Counted from the first letter of the stretch, positions 1 to 10,279 are shown. The stretch: DNA of 20,670 nt from Funneliformis mosseae (GCA_910592005.1 CAJVPP010001339.1:1-20670), one strand, 5' to 3'. Translations and numbers: made by a program. The notes: generated by a model not told the origin, from the sequence alone.

Positions 1-341
1 AGAAAATTAAAATGATAACTGAAATTAAAAATATTTCGAACATTTTTTTGTTTATTTAAAAAAACAAACGATTTACAAAATTGACGTTTATTTTAAATAA
101 AAAATAGAAATAAAGTAAAATAGGAAAGCTTATTGACAAAACCTAATTAGCATTTCAATTAATCTAAAATCATATTCGTGCATATAGACAATAACTTCTG
201 GCACGTGATTAGTGTTAATGTGGTAAAAGTATCGAAATTTGTAATTACACCAAAGCCTAGAAAGATATATTTGGTATTTGGGCGGCAGTCAATGAAATCT
301 AAATTTTGATAAAATTTTATTTTTGCTGACGCAATATTAAA

Positions 342-415
342 TTTCCATTATCATAATGGAAACTAATTGCCATTATCATAATGGAAACTAATTGTCATTA
401 TCATCGAATGGAAAT
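342..415. repeat. Three tandem 25-bp palindromic repeats
   Basis: Copies start near 345, 370 and 395, so the period is 25 bp. The core is CCATTATCATAATGG followed by AAACTAATTG. In copy 1 the arms TTTCCATTAT and ATAATGGAAA pair perfectly around a single central C (342-362). The third copy is diverged (TCATTATCATCGAATGG). The function is unknown. Confidence 0.85.
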
Positions 416-499
416 TTTTCTGGTCACAATAATTAAACCAACTGGCGCATTCAAACATTCAGCCATTCTTCAAATAAGCCAATGATCTTAAGTTGTTTT

Positions 500-527
500 G
501 ATTTTTTTTTTTTAAAAAAAAAAAATC
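500..527. repeat. Perfect 28-bp A/T palindrome
   Basis: The sequence is GA, then 12 T, 12 A, then TC, which equals its own reverse complement. It may simply be two homopolymer runs lying back to back, and it could extrude as a cruciform. Confidence 0.85.
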
Positions 528-803
528 TTATTATTCTGAATTCAGTTTCTAAATAACTTCTTTTCACATCAACAACAACCTAATTCTAAAATCACGTGAT
601 ATGCACTTTAAAAAAATTTTGACTCGGATAAATTGTTCAAAATATTATGAATGTATTTATTGTTGAGCTTTGTGTAAGACAGTAGTTCTATGTAAATTTC
701 CCAGAAACTTTTGTTTTCAAAAGAATTTGTATTGCAAATTCCTTAATTATAGCATCGACACACGATACGTTTGTTTAAAAAAACGAAATAGAAATTTATA
801 GTA

Positions 804-2626
804 TTATTTTCTTTTAACAAAACGGACGTTATACTCTTTTGGTATAAATTCAAATCCATTTTCAATTGGTTCTAAATCTATTTCAATTTTTTTCCCGGTT
901 TTATCATCAATCTCACATTCGATATTAAATAAAGTTAAAATCGAAGAAATAATAACTAGAATATTTCTTTCTGCTAAATCTCTTCCTATGCACATTCTAC
1001 GACCTTTACCAAACGTCTGTTTTTTTTTTTTTGTAATAAATATAATAAATAAATAAATAAATAATTGTATATTTCAATCACATAAATGTAACGTACAGTA
1101 CTTACTATATCACATAAATCATATTTTCTTAGGATTCCAATTTCGTCTAGATGACGTTCTGGTATAAAAGCATCAGGATCAGAAAAGAATTCTGGGCTAC
1201 GACTAATCCCCATGAGATTAACCAAAATTGTCGAATCTTTTGGTATAAAGTAACCTTTATAAATATCATCTTCAGTGGAAGCATGTGGTAAAACTGATAC
1301 AAATGGTGGATTTAATCTCAAAACTTCTTTAAAAGTAGCTTGTAGATATTGAAGATCATCCAAATGGTTTGTAGTAGCCAAGTTTCCTTTACCTACAACC
1401 CTATCCAACTCTTCCTGAACTTTTCTTTGTACATTTTGATGTTGTGCCAAGTAAGCAATAAGAAATCTTGTGGCGGTGATGCTCGTAGAAGTACCACCGA
1501 TCATAAAAGAGCTATTAAGATAATTAAAATCATAAATATCCATCGGATATAGTCCATCCTCTTTATCTTTCTTTCCACAGTCTTGAACGAAAGGGGAAGG
1601 GTTTATATCAACAAATTTAACAGATCTTAAAGTTTGAGCGGCAAAACAATTAATATTTTCTCCACCAGGTTCATTCATTCTCTTTTGTAAATCAATTAAA
1701 AGCTCTTCAGAAACTTTGTCAACACGTGCCCTTGCTTCCGTTGCATACTTAATAAATCTTTGGTTAAAAGGTAAACATTCCGTCCAGGGAAAACAATCGA
1801 CGATTGATGCTTTAGGATCCAATAAAACGATTGATTCTTTAACAATATCTACGTATTTTTCAATTAGACTATCACCCAATCCTTTTGAACCATATCCAAA
1901 TACGCATAATGCCAATATTCTTACCAAATAATAATAAATATCATGCGATGGATTGATGGCCTCTTCATTATATGACAACAATTTTTTGATCATTTCATCA
2001 GTCATTTTACGCATAATGGGAAAGTAATGATTATCAACAACTTGAAGTCGTAGCCCCGCTTGTGAAAGTGCGCGCTGTGCCCTCCAATATTCTCCATACT
2101 AGGAATCAAATATATTTTAACAAAAAAAAATCATGTTAATATAATAAGGCATTCGATGATTTACTTACGGGACAAAGAACAGCATTCTTGCCTCCTCTCA
2201 CATAAATTTGTCCAAGTATTTTCGTATTCTAAATATTATACCGTGTTAATTACTGCGTCAACTTTATGGATTTCGATTGATAATTCTTACCGGTCTAGAA
2301 TTATAGATGGCTCCTTTGGTCACGTATAAATCTTTTACGATTCTGGCATCATTGATGATCACCCAAGTTTTAATTCCCATTTGAAGTTTATAGATTGGAC
2401 CATATTTTTCAGATAATTTTGAAAAATGTTTGTGAATCGGTAATTTTATTTGATGGGCATTGCCGATCAAAGGCAATATAAATGGTCCAGGTAAAGGTAC
2501 CGAAACGGTATCATTTTTCGAATTAATTTTAGTATATATACCAAAGAGGGATGTCGAACGGTAGTTGATGTAAAACGTGTAGAAAATTAAATTGGTAAGT
2601 AGAATCAAAAATATTTCGATAATCAT
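804..2626 (-). CDS. Cytochrome P450 monooxygenase, four exons
   Basis: Exons on the minus strand are 2626-2291, 2228-2169, 2098-1106 and 1016-804 (stop included). All junctions are phase 0 and GT-AG; introns are 62, 70 and 89 nt. The joined product is about 533 residues, normal for a microsomal P450. I start at the first in-frame ATG (2626); the open frame extends eight codons upstream but only from a GTG. Visible features in order: a hydrophobic N-terminal anchor (residues 1-22), a proline-rich hinge VPLPGPFILPLIGN (about 43-56), C-helix WRAQR (137-141), I-helix GGTSTS (333-338), K-helix ExxR as EVLR (390-393), a PERF-like PERH (445-448), and the heme loop FGKGRRMCIG with ligand Cys472. It should be an ER-bound, CPR-dependent monooxygenase. 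The substrate cannot be read from sequence. The overall style recalls CYP2-clan-like P450s. The usual acidic residue of the I-helix is Ser here. Intron 3 carries an AAAT microsatellite. Confidence 0.95.
1036..1066. repeat. AAAT microsatellite inside P450 intron 3
   Basis: A short run of AAAT/AATA repeats lies between the branch/acceptor T-tract and the donor of the third P450 intron. It is a simple repeat with no further meaning visible. Confidence 0.7.
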
Positions 2627-3318
2627 ATTTTTTTTGATATTTTTATTCACATTTGTAATACTATAATCATTTTATAAAAAAAAACCAATGATATCATAAA
2701 CGCAGTACATTTAGTGTGCCTTTCTGTCTTTCCTAATCCGAATTTGATCTTCACGAGAAATTTCTCATTCGTTTTATTACGTAATGCACAAAAGAATGGG
2801 ATTTAATGAAATGTAACCAAAGATGACAAATAAGCACTGCCATACGTTCGTGTAGCGTCACTTTTTTTTTGAATTTTTTGATTATTGTTGATGACCCGAA
2901 TTGAACTTTATTCAAAATCGACTTTTTGAATTTTTTTTTTCTTTTTTAGAAAAACTTTAATGTTAAATTTTCTTGATATCATTAAAAGTTTGGGAAGGGT
3001 TTGTTTTTCTTTTCATTGACAATATGACATTTTCCTTTTTCGCATGCAAGGATTTACACAAATTTCATTTTCGTTCGGTAAATATTACCTCATCTTTGTT
3101 GTCTCAAATTGTAGATCATGATGGAACAAAAATGCAAACTATCCACCATCATTTCATTCTTAACTGTGATTTATAATCAATCATCGGAATTACCAATCGA
3201 TGATTGCTTCTTTGCCATCGTAACACGATATAAAAAAGGCTTTTTCATCTTACATTTTCTATGCTTAAGAACATTTGAAACCTTTTTAAATTTTTTTTAA
3301 TAATGTCACAATTTGCTT

Positions 3319-3370
3319 TGGAAAAAAAAAAATGAAAATGAAGAAAATGAAAAATGAAAAAATGAAATTA
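3319..3370. repeat. A-rich GAAAATGAA-type imperfect repeat
   Basis: The tract is an irregular succession of AAAATGAA and GAAAATG words. It is low-complexity sequence in the intergenic region. Confidence 0.6.
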
Positions 3371-3590
3371 ATATTTGTTCATGCTTGCCCCGGATTTCCA
3401 GATTATCATAAATATAAACGAAATGATGGGTCAATTAACTTCCAAATTGATGTTCAAATGATAAACCTACGAAAATTAATTAACTTTTGATTTGATAATC
3501 TGAATTAATTTTAAATTACTAACGATAATGCGGGAGTAATCGTGTAATCCCAAACTTTAAAATTTCTTCGTTCTTTTTATATGTGTAATC

Positions 3591-3626
3591 ATTAATTAAT
3601 TAATTTATAAAATAAATAAATAAATA
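3591..3626. repeat. ATTA and AAAT microsatellites
   Basis: A short ATTA run is followed directly by an AAAT run. This is typical simple-sequence DNA of an AT-rich genome. Confidence 0.7.
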
Positions 3627-4225
3627 AGTATGTATAAAGATATACATATAAAATAGAGATCGATTGATAATTCGGGTACAAATGTTTCAAGGGTCTTTGA
3701 CGAATTTTTTGCGAAAGTTCGGAAAAAGGAAACAGCGACTTGCAACGTTTGTCAAGATCATATAATTTTAAATTCGATATCTCTTAATGGTTGGTAGAAT
3801 GTAATCCCATTTGATTACAGCAGATGTATTGCGGAATTCACAGAAAAAGGCTAGCGACTTTTTATCAAACTACCAATGATAATTAAGGTTTTCATTTAGA
3901 ATACCCCACAACTCGCGGATTCCATCATTTTGTTACGTTAAATTGAACTGTGAAAACCAATGTTCTTATCCATATACATGCGTATATATATATATATTTA
4001 CATGAATTATTATTTTTTTTTTTTTGTTTGTCTACTCTTGTCTTAGTCTTGCCTTTTTTTTTTTATTTTAGTATATTAGTTTTTGCTCATGATATTAATT
4101 ATTTAACAAACATACGTGCAATATATAAAAGTAAATATTTATAAATATTTATAAACGCCAAGAAAAAAAAAGAAAAGAGCAATTTATTTTCTTAATAATC
4201 AAACCTTTTTTTTTTTGCTTGAAAC

Positions 4226-5484
4226 ATGGGTAAAAACAAAAAAAAAAAAAATAGATCTAGTTTGCCTGTCTGATGGTTTGAATGTTCCTAAAATATCTTT
4301 TTATATATTTATAGAAGATAATGGAATGCTTTCTGATTATAGCGACGATACTGAAAGTACCGGGTCAGAACCGAAGGAGAATGATTACTGTTTTATAGAT
4401 AAGTCTACTTACACGTACATCGACGGGAGGAAATATAATAAAAAATACGAATTGCCAGCAGATGATGAAGAAGGTAATGTATGTTTGAAATCCCCCTTTC
4501 GGATTTTGCCGATCATTAAATCCCCCTTCCCTTTTTTTTTTCAAAAGTAACGAGAGAACAACTTCAACATTACTTGATGAGATTTGTTTGGCAGACGAAC
4601 TTTTCCGCTCCGGTTGATAAATTATTAAAGGAGAGCTCCAATGTTCTAGATGTTGGGTGAGCATGTCTTCGAATTTATTGCATATGATTAAAATAAAGAT
4701 TGATTTTTTTTTTTTGACAGATGCGGACCAGGTACATGGTTATTGGAAATGGCCTCAGAATACCCGGAATCTAAATTTATGGGCATTGATATTTCAGATG
4801 TATTCCCAACTGAATGCATGCCACGAAACGCGGATTTTCAGACAGCCGATATATTAGAAAGCCTGCCGTTTAATGATAACACATATGATTTTGTTTTCAT
4901 GCGATTTTTGATAACCGCAATTCCGGAAGACAAGTGGACGTCACAAGTCATCCCCGAGTTAATCAGGGTTACTAAACCCGGGGGTTGGATAGAACTCATG
5001 GAATCCGACTGTAAATTAGTAAATGAAGGTCCCAATACGAAAAAATTGACTGATGCCATCATGATTGCTTTAAAATCGAGGAATATTAATGGGAATGCGG
5101 GAAATCTTTTGCCCGGTTTCCTAGGTTCTTCAACCGGAATAGATAAATCTTCGATCACTCATGAAACCAACGGTGGTCCAATCGGTAATTGGGGCGGAAA
5201 AGCTGGAGTATTGGTAAACGTGCATATATGATCTTTTCTTTTATCTTTTTTTTTTTTTTAATCTTTTCATTTTGCATGACTCCACTTCTTTTTTTCCCTA
5301 GTCGATCGATACGTCATGTATTTCATTTAGATCGTTAAAGTCATTAGTAATGCGTTATAATCCGGATGTGGAAGAAAATTATTTTTATAATCTGGTTGAT
5401 AGTTATTCAAAGGAAGTTGAAGAATATGAAACTTCCTGGAAAACTCATAGAGTTTTCGCAAGGAAAGATTTAAAAGCAAATTAA
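4226..5484 (+). CDS. Class I SAM-dependent methyltransferase, five exons
   Basis: Proposed exons are 4226-4259, 4315-4473, 4548-4656, 4721-5213 and 5302-5484. All introns are GT-AG (55, 74, 64, 88 nt), giving about 325 residues. Key features: a Lys-rich start (MGKNKKKKNRS), an acidic linker (about 13-64), the pre-motif segment QHYLMRFVWQTNFSAPV, SAM-binding motif I LDVGCGPGTW (98-107), an acidic residue ending strand 2 in GIDIS (Asp124), LPFNDNTYDFVFMRF, and the post-motif KPGGWIEL. The family is Methyltransf_25/11-like; it transfers a methyl group from SAM to an unknown acceptor and is probably cytosolic or nuclear, as no signal peptide or membrane segment is seen. The same order (IDGRKY box, motif I, WGGK, C-terminal Glu-rich helix) is common among fungal methyltransferases, including Glomeromycotina as I remember them. 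Exons 2-5 are firm. Exon 1 is less so: its donor (GTTTGC) is weak, and the preceding A-run could hide a sequencing length error. Intron 2 contains the word AAATCCCCCTT twice. Confidence 0.9.
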
Positions 5485-6600
5485 TTTATGGCAAAATCAT
5501 TATGGTTTAGGCAACGATATTTATAGTTTTTTTTAATATGTTATTTTGAATTTTGAATATGTATGAACATAAGTTCTAAGCATTTACGTGTTAAGTATGC
5601 ATAGTCCTCCCCTATGAAAAAAAAAAAATTTAAGGATACGGAATGTATAGTCACATACATGTATGTACAATCTAGACACATCTAGACAAAGGGTATTTTA
5701 ACGTTGACCAACGGTTATTATGAAATACTTTATTCAATATTTTTGACTCCTCGCTTGGCTTGCATAAATATATAAATATATAAAATAAACCAAGGCTTTG
5801 ACCCAATACTTTCTATTCGAGCGGCATTAGCAAAATAATCCAATCAAATTTTCAGGTGTAGTTACTCCTCGCAATAAATGTTGATGCAATGATTAAAAAC
5901 GAAAGATCCTTTGTTTCATAAATTATCATGGTACATTAATAATTATTTCGTTAAATGACAATATAAGAGTTTCCGTTTGAAATTCAAATGCTTGAAAGTA
6001 TTTTTTAAAAAAAAAATTCAACCGAATATCGAAATCATCAAATTCATTTTGAATATCGAAATAAATATTTTTCTCGAAGGTCTGAAGGGTGTTTTTTTTT
6101 TTTTATATTTTCTTTGGGTACTAAGTGGGTTCTTTTCCGATATTTGAAATAATTTTCGATATACGAATATCAAAAAGCAAACTATCCTCCTATCTTACTT
6201 CTCAACAAATATTTGAAGATGTGTGTCACCAATACTATTGGATGAAATTGAAACCGTTGAAATTTTCACCTTTGCGAATGCTAATTATTTTTTTGTTTTG
6301 TTTTGGTCGTACGATGACCGATGGGACTTTGTATTTACTAATTATTTTATTGATAATCAAAACATTCAACTTTAATAGTTAGTAATTTAATATACTGTAA
6401 TTTTAAGATTTTCGTTGAATACATCATACTTCCATACAACATTTTGAACAATTCGTTAAAAAAAAAAAAAAAAAAAAAAATAATGAAATATTCTTAAAAG
6501 CAGCAATAAAACCGATGCTAAAATGTATACATCTATAATATCAAAGTAAATAAAAAATTTTTTTTTTTTTTATTATAAATTTTTATATTACAATTTTTTT
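5485..6600. other. Intergenic region downstream of the methyltransferase
   Basis: No gene is supported. The 85-codon frame near 6125-6382 begins at GTG, lacks splice sites and has no recognisable domain. Around 6025-6175 several copies of GAATATCGAAAT and its inverted form (ATTTCGATATTC-like) occur. Near 6458-6480 there is an uninterrupted A-run, and T-runs follow to 6600. A perfect palindrome lies at 5653-5666. Confidence 0.55.
5653..5666. repeat. 14-bp perfect palindrome ACATACATGTATGT
   Basis: The 14 bases read the same on both strands. Just downstream the word TCTAGACA occurs twice 10 bp apart (about 5671 and 5681). A short palindrome like this could bind a dimeric factor or be chance. 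Confidence 0.7.
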
Positions 6601-6630
6601 TTATTTAGACAACATTAATGTTAAAAACAT

Positions 6631-6744
6631 CTAACAAAAATTCTCATTTATTAGGATCACAGCATGCTTGCACTTAGCCAGATATAGATTAACCAATAAC
6701 TGTTTCTCCCGGACACCGCGTAGAGGTGGCAAGCCTTGTTCGGG
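6631..6744 (-). other. Possible coding relic, minus strand, 37 open codons
   Basis: Read on the minus strand, 6744 to 6634 is open for 37 codons, then stops at TAG (6633-6631). The translation looks protein-like, with GLPPLRGVREKQ followed by LVNLYLAKCKHAVILI. No start codon or acceptor AG is visible at its 5' end; a stop in the same frame precedes it after a T-run. It lies immediately downstream, on the same strand, of the tandem repeats at 6871-7424 that also read as protein. I infer it may be the last exon of a broken gene, but I do not recognise the family. The DNA also forms a hairpin here (CCCGGACA pairs with TGTTCGGG). Confidence 0.3.
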
Positions 6745-6870
6745 TTAAAAAAAAATTACCACAGGCAACATAATATGATGTTAATGGTTACCAGTATAAA
6801 TAAGGAAGGAAATCCTCTAATACCGAGGAAAACCAAAAAACATATAAAATGTAGCCCTTTGATCCCAAAA

Positions 6871-7424
6871 TAACTCGGTTTAATGATCTCTAAAGCAAAG
6901 CTTTAAACACCACTGGTCCATCATTACTCACTTTAACGACTTCTTCACAGGAAATTAAAGCTGGATAGACTGGTAACCGGGTATTATAGCCGCAGGCAAA
7001 ACGCCCGATAACTCGGTATAATGACCTCCAAGGTTAAACTTCAAAGATCACTGGCCCATCATTACTCGCTTTGACAATTTCTTCACAGGAAATAAAGCTG
7101 GATAGACTGGAAACCGGTTATTATAGCCGCAGGTAAAACGCCCGATAACTCGATATAATGACTTTTAAGGTTCAACTGGTTAAACTTCAAAGATCACTGG
7201 TCCATCATTACTCGCTTTGACAATTTCTTCACAGGAAATTAAAGCTGGATAGACTGGAAACCGGGTTATAGCCGCAGCCGATAACTCGATATAATGACTT
7301 TTACCGTTAAACTGGTTAAACCTCAAAGACCACTGGTTCATCATTACCCGCTTTGACGATTTCTTCACAGAAAAATAAAGCTGGATGGACTGGAAATCGG
7401 GTTATTTGGCCATAGACAAAACTC
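6871..7424 (-). repeat. Four imperfect tandem repeats of about 140 bp with minus-strand coding look
   Basis: Copies run roughly 6871-7009, 7010-7145, 7146-7280 and 7281-7424. Each opens with ATAACTCGRTWTAATGA and contains CATCATTACTCGCTTTGAC and AAAGCTGGATAGACTGGAA. On the minus strand each copy encodes a close variant of VYPALISCEE[IV]VK followed by ASNDGPVIFEV. A 62-codon open frame at 7368-7180 spans parts of copies 4 and 3. Differences between copies are often at third codon positions (for example GTC/GTT, GGA/GGG, ATC/ATT), which hints that the unit once coded for protein. One copy (7010-7145) has lost a base within the frame, and in-frame stops follow each block. It is either a tandemly duplicated exon of a dead gene or a non-coding repeat derived from one. 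The family is not recognised. Confidence 0.75.
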
Positions 7425-9530
7425 CTAATACTCCTCTTTATTTTTGATGTTGATGTACCAAAGAAAGAACTCGGAAATCTTCAGGTAAACAGTCATTTTA
7501 TATTGTATATAGAAAAATGTTTAAGTCTTATACTTGAAAAGTAAATAAAAAAAAAAATACAACAAAAAAAAAAAAAAAAAGAAAATATACCTTCGGTGTT
7601 GAAGTTTCCGGTCTGCGAGAAGTGGGAAGAAGTAAAAAATTTTTTTTTCCAAGCAAAAAGGGGGTTTTTAAAGCAACGTCACATCAAACCAATTCTATTG
7701 GCTCAATCCATCTCCTTATGTAATCATAATGATGACGAATATCGATTTACTCAGCATTATTAAACTAATAGCCCTGTTCAATTCAAACGGATGATTGGTT
7801 CAAACAAAAATTGGTGATCGATTTCATAATATTGAAACAAGGCTTATATTATTTCGCGAAAATTTAATCAGTGAATTTTTGTTTGCAGGTGATTTCACTT
7901 TGTGAAATTTGACTGGTGATGTTTTGTTAAAAATAAAAAATGAAAAACTTTTCCTTACTATTTTATGATTTAGTGGCAATGTTTAGGAAACAACGACATT
8001 TATTTATATATACGTAAGGAGAGGTTTCTTAGGCAAAGTATATTTTTCAAACATCGATAAATAGAACGATTTTTTTTTTCTTATAAAACTTTCTCTTTAG
8101 GGGTGGGCTGCTTTTATTCATTTATTGATTGGATGTTTGGAGAATTTATAATTTCCTATCCACAAAATAAATGCGACTATAATATATACATGATCGACAA
8201 ATGATCGGCATAGTGAAATCCAACTCATTAGATGTGTCCGAAAAGTGGATTTCTCCTTTTTTTTTCACAGTTGTAACAAAGGAGACAACACAAAGCAACG
8301 AAAACGTTGAACATATTGGGCCAATAATAAATTTTATAAATTTCTGGGTTTGGGATAAGCAATAGAAGAAAGCCAAATAGCCAAGCGGGCCTCAAAAGTC
8401 TAGTACATGCAGTATTTAATGATACGGTTTGGTCGATTTTGTTCATTTTGTGACTGTGACATTTATATGATTTTAAAATGTAGAAAAAAAAGCTACAATC
8501 TAATTCGTTTATTATTCACGCGATTTAAGCTGATTGGTCAACAATGCATTGTCAATCTTATATTTAATATATTTAATATGCAAAAAGCACGAGGAGTTGA
8601 TCGATAACGTGGTCCAATTTTGCGTATCAAAGTCATGATTCCTTTTAAGTACTCTATTTGTCTAATCATAGTATACGTGAATTCACCTTTTTTCAAAAAC
8701 ACATGTTGCAAATATTTAGATAATTTACATGACCAAAACTAATTCAAGAATTAATTACCTACCTTTAATATATTACGATTCTTATTTCCCTTTCGGTTTT
8801 TATTTAAAATAGAAATGCCACCACACTGATTATTATTAATATTTATTGGGAAGAAGAATGTGATGGTGTTTCGTGCAGTATGAGTAGAAATACATCTCTT
8901 TACATGTTCAATGAACAATGGGCATGTGACATGAGAATAGGACGCAATTAATCACGGCCTCATATGATAATTATATTTTGGAAATGGCAACAGCAAAAAG
9001 TTAATTATTTGAACCCGATATAATTATAACGGATAACTTCACTGTTACTACGAACAACGCATTGATTGGTGGATTTTGCTTACCGAAGTAATCTCTGATA
9101 ACTATCATTGTAAATCCAAAGTCACATGCATACATTTGAAACAAACCAAGTCAAACCAATTAATTTATTGCTAACGATATCAAACAAAAAAGTAATTTGC
9201 ACATCACACAAATGAATTTTTTTTTTTGAAGTGTTAGATGGCTGAAAGTAATTTTACAGTCACCTCAAACGGTGGTCACAACTTTATTTCTTATTAAATA
9301 AAAAATCAAAGTTATAGATTTTTCGCTACCAATAAGTTCCGTTAGATGTTTTAATTTTTTGAACCCTAATTTTGCAAATATTTTTAATTTATTTCTTACA
9401 AGTATATTATTGTATAAATTATAGAGGGATTTATGGACCCCAAAAGATACAAAAAAAAAAAAAAAAATACTCTAAAAAAAGGAATAAAAACATTTGGTTT
9501 CATCGTCTTTTTCACTCATGAACATTCAAT
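7425..9530. other. Intergenic region upstream of the Gln/Asn-rich gene
   Basis: No gene is supported. Overlapping frames at about 8146-8446 on the minus strand and 8407-8607 on the plus strand lack homology-like motifs, splice support or sensible composition. A hairpin-capable pair GAAATCCA/TGGATTTC lies near 8214-8253. A TATA-like GTATAAATTATA near 9412 sits about 120 bp before the ATG at 9531 and could be that gene's core promoter (inference only). Confidence 0.5.
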
Positions 9531-10217
9531 ATGTATCAACAAAACGCCATCAATACAAGCAATTATATTCCGCAAAATTCTCAAATTGATTCCACTTTCA
9601 ACAATTTAATTCCCGGACAGGACGTCCAAATCGTTAACGATACGTATCAAGCGTCTCAAGTGTCTACGGCGGCGGTGCCATTATATATGAATGAAGTTCA
9701 ACAGGCAATGAATCCAAGTCAGCTTTCACAATCTACCCAAGCATATAATTCAAATAACTCCGATTTCTCGTTCTTCTATTGCTTCAATTTTCATCCTTAC
9801 CGTGTTAATTGTGAAGAAGTACAATTATCATTTGAAACGTTCTCTCAGATATTAAACAATATTGACAATAATTCTACCTACAATGTTTATGTGTTCTATC
9901 ATGGACAAATATTAACGAAGAAAATTTATAAAGTAACCTGTGAAATGATCTCACATATATCAATGTTTCAGTTTTTAAACAAAAATATTTATGGAATCGA
10001 ATTTAATCAGACTGAACAACAACAGCAGAAACCTTCTAGGCAGCATCTTGAAAATCTTAAATTACACTTGAAAAATGATTTGGCTCATTATTTTTCATCC
10101 CAACAAATATATGAAGAGAAACATTTTCAGCAAAGTAATGAAAATACTTTTTCCAATGACCAATATTTTACTCCTCAACAGGATAATAGTAGTCATGGTA
10201 TGTTTCACAACCCCTAA
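9531..10217 (+). CDS. Hypothetical Gln/Asn-rich protein (intact member of a local paralogue pair)
   Basis: The frame is uninterrupted for 228 codons from ATG to TAA. I do not recognise a family. The N-terminal ~75 residues are rich in Gln, Asn and Ser and look disordered. Residues about 80-160 are more ordered, with FFYCFNFHPYRVN, SFETFSQIL, YNVYVFYHGQ and KKIYKVTCEMISHI. A short Gln run (EQQQQ) and a helical stretch (LHLKNDLAHYF) follow. There is no signal peptide or membrane segment. Reality of the gene is supported by a diverged copy on the opposite strand at 11113-11696 that preserves the same protein blocks. The 3' end is uncertain: GTATGT at 10198 and TTTAG at 10231-10235 could splice out 38 nt, replacing the last residues with about 14 others and a stop at 10277-10279. 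An ATG at 9518 starts an out-of-frame 23-codon upstream frame that overlaps this start and might damp translation. The Gln/Asn-rich start suggests a regulatory or scaffold role, but this is a guess. Confidence 0.75.
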   Translation: MYQQNAINTSNYIPQNSQIDSTFNNLIPGQDVQIVNDTYQASQVSTAAVPLYMNEVQQAMNPSQLSQSTQAYNSNNSDFSFFYCFNFHPYRVNCEEVQLSFETFSQILNNIDNNSTYNVYVFYHGQILTKKIYKVTCEMISHISMFQFLNKNIYGIEFNQTEQQQQKPSRQHLENLKLHLKNDLAHYFSSQQIYEEKHFQQSNENTFSNDQYFTPQQDNSSHGMFHNP

Positions 10218-10279
10218 AATAATTCTTGCGTTTAGTGTTACGAACAGATCTTTCATTAAGTTCAATATTTTTACGGTAG

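Larger units (their letters stand above)
1..803. other. Non-coding flank downstream of the P450 gene
   Basis: No convincing coding frame is visible on either strand. The stretch holds a 25-bp palindromic tandem repeat (342-415) and a perfect A/T palindrome (500-527), described separately. Because the P450 is on the minus strand, the part next to 804 would carry its 3' UTR. I see no textbook AATAAA signal immediately after its stop. Confidence 0.6.
2627..4225. other. Divergent intergenic region between P450 and methyltransferase
   Basis: The two genes are transcribed away from each other, so this ~1.6 kb holds both promoters. The short open frames here (at about 2973-3300 and 3950-4144) are low-complexity, phenylalanine/leucine-rich readings of T-rich DNA and have no splice support or recognisable motif, so I do not call them. 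Simple sequence includes an A-rich GAAAATGAA-like tract near 3319-3370 and ATTA/AAAT microsatellites near 3591-3626. No regulatory site can be named from sequence alone. Confidence 0.6.

Noticed and set aside
1349..1931. Plus-strand open frames opposite P450 exon 3
   Set aside because: They are antisense shadows of a well-supported P450 exon and have no motif of their own.
2973..3300. Two overlapping plus-strand frames
   Set aside because: They are short, Phe/Leu/Ser-rich, and lie in T-rich intergenic DNA without splice or homology support.
3950..4144. 64-codon plus-strand frame
   Set aside because: It is made largely of T-runs and an AT dinucleotide run read as Phe, Leu, Tyr and Ile.
4365..4664. 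Minus-strand open frame across methyltransferase exons and intron
   Set aside because: It crosses a supported intron and lies antisense to conserved coding sequence; composition is not protein-like.
4838..5158. Minus-strand frame opposite methyltransferase exon 4
   Set aside because: It is a shadow of the conserved SAM-binding exon.
6125..6382. 85-codon plus-strand frame
   Set aside because: It starts at GTG, which is not credible as a eukaryotic start here, and shows no domain.
6690..6746. tRNA or tRNA-derived SINE
   Set aside because: GTTCGGGTT followed by an A-run looked promising, but no matching A-box or cloverleaf could be assembled.
8146..8607. Overlapping frames on both strands
   Set aside because: They contradict one another, lack motifs and are not bounded by credible starts or splice sites.
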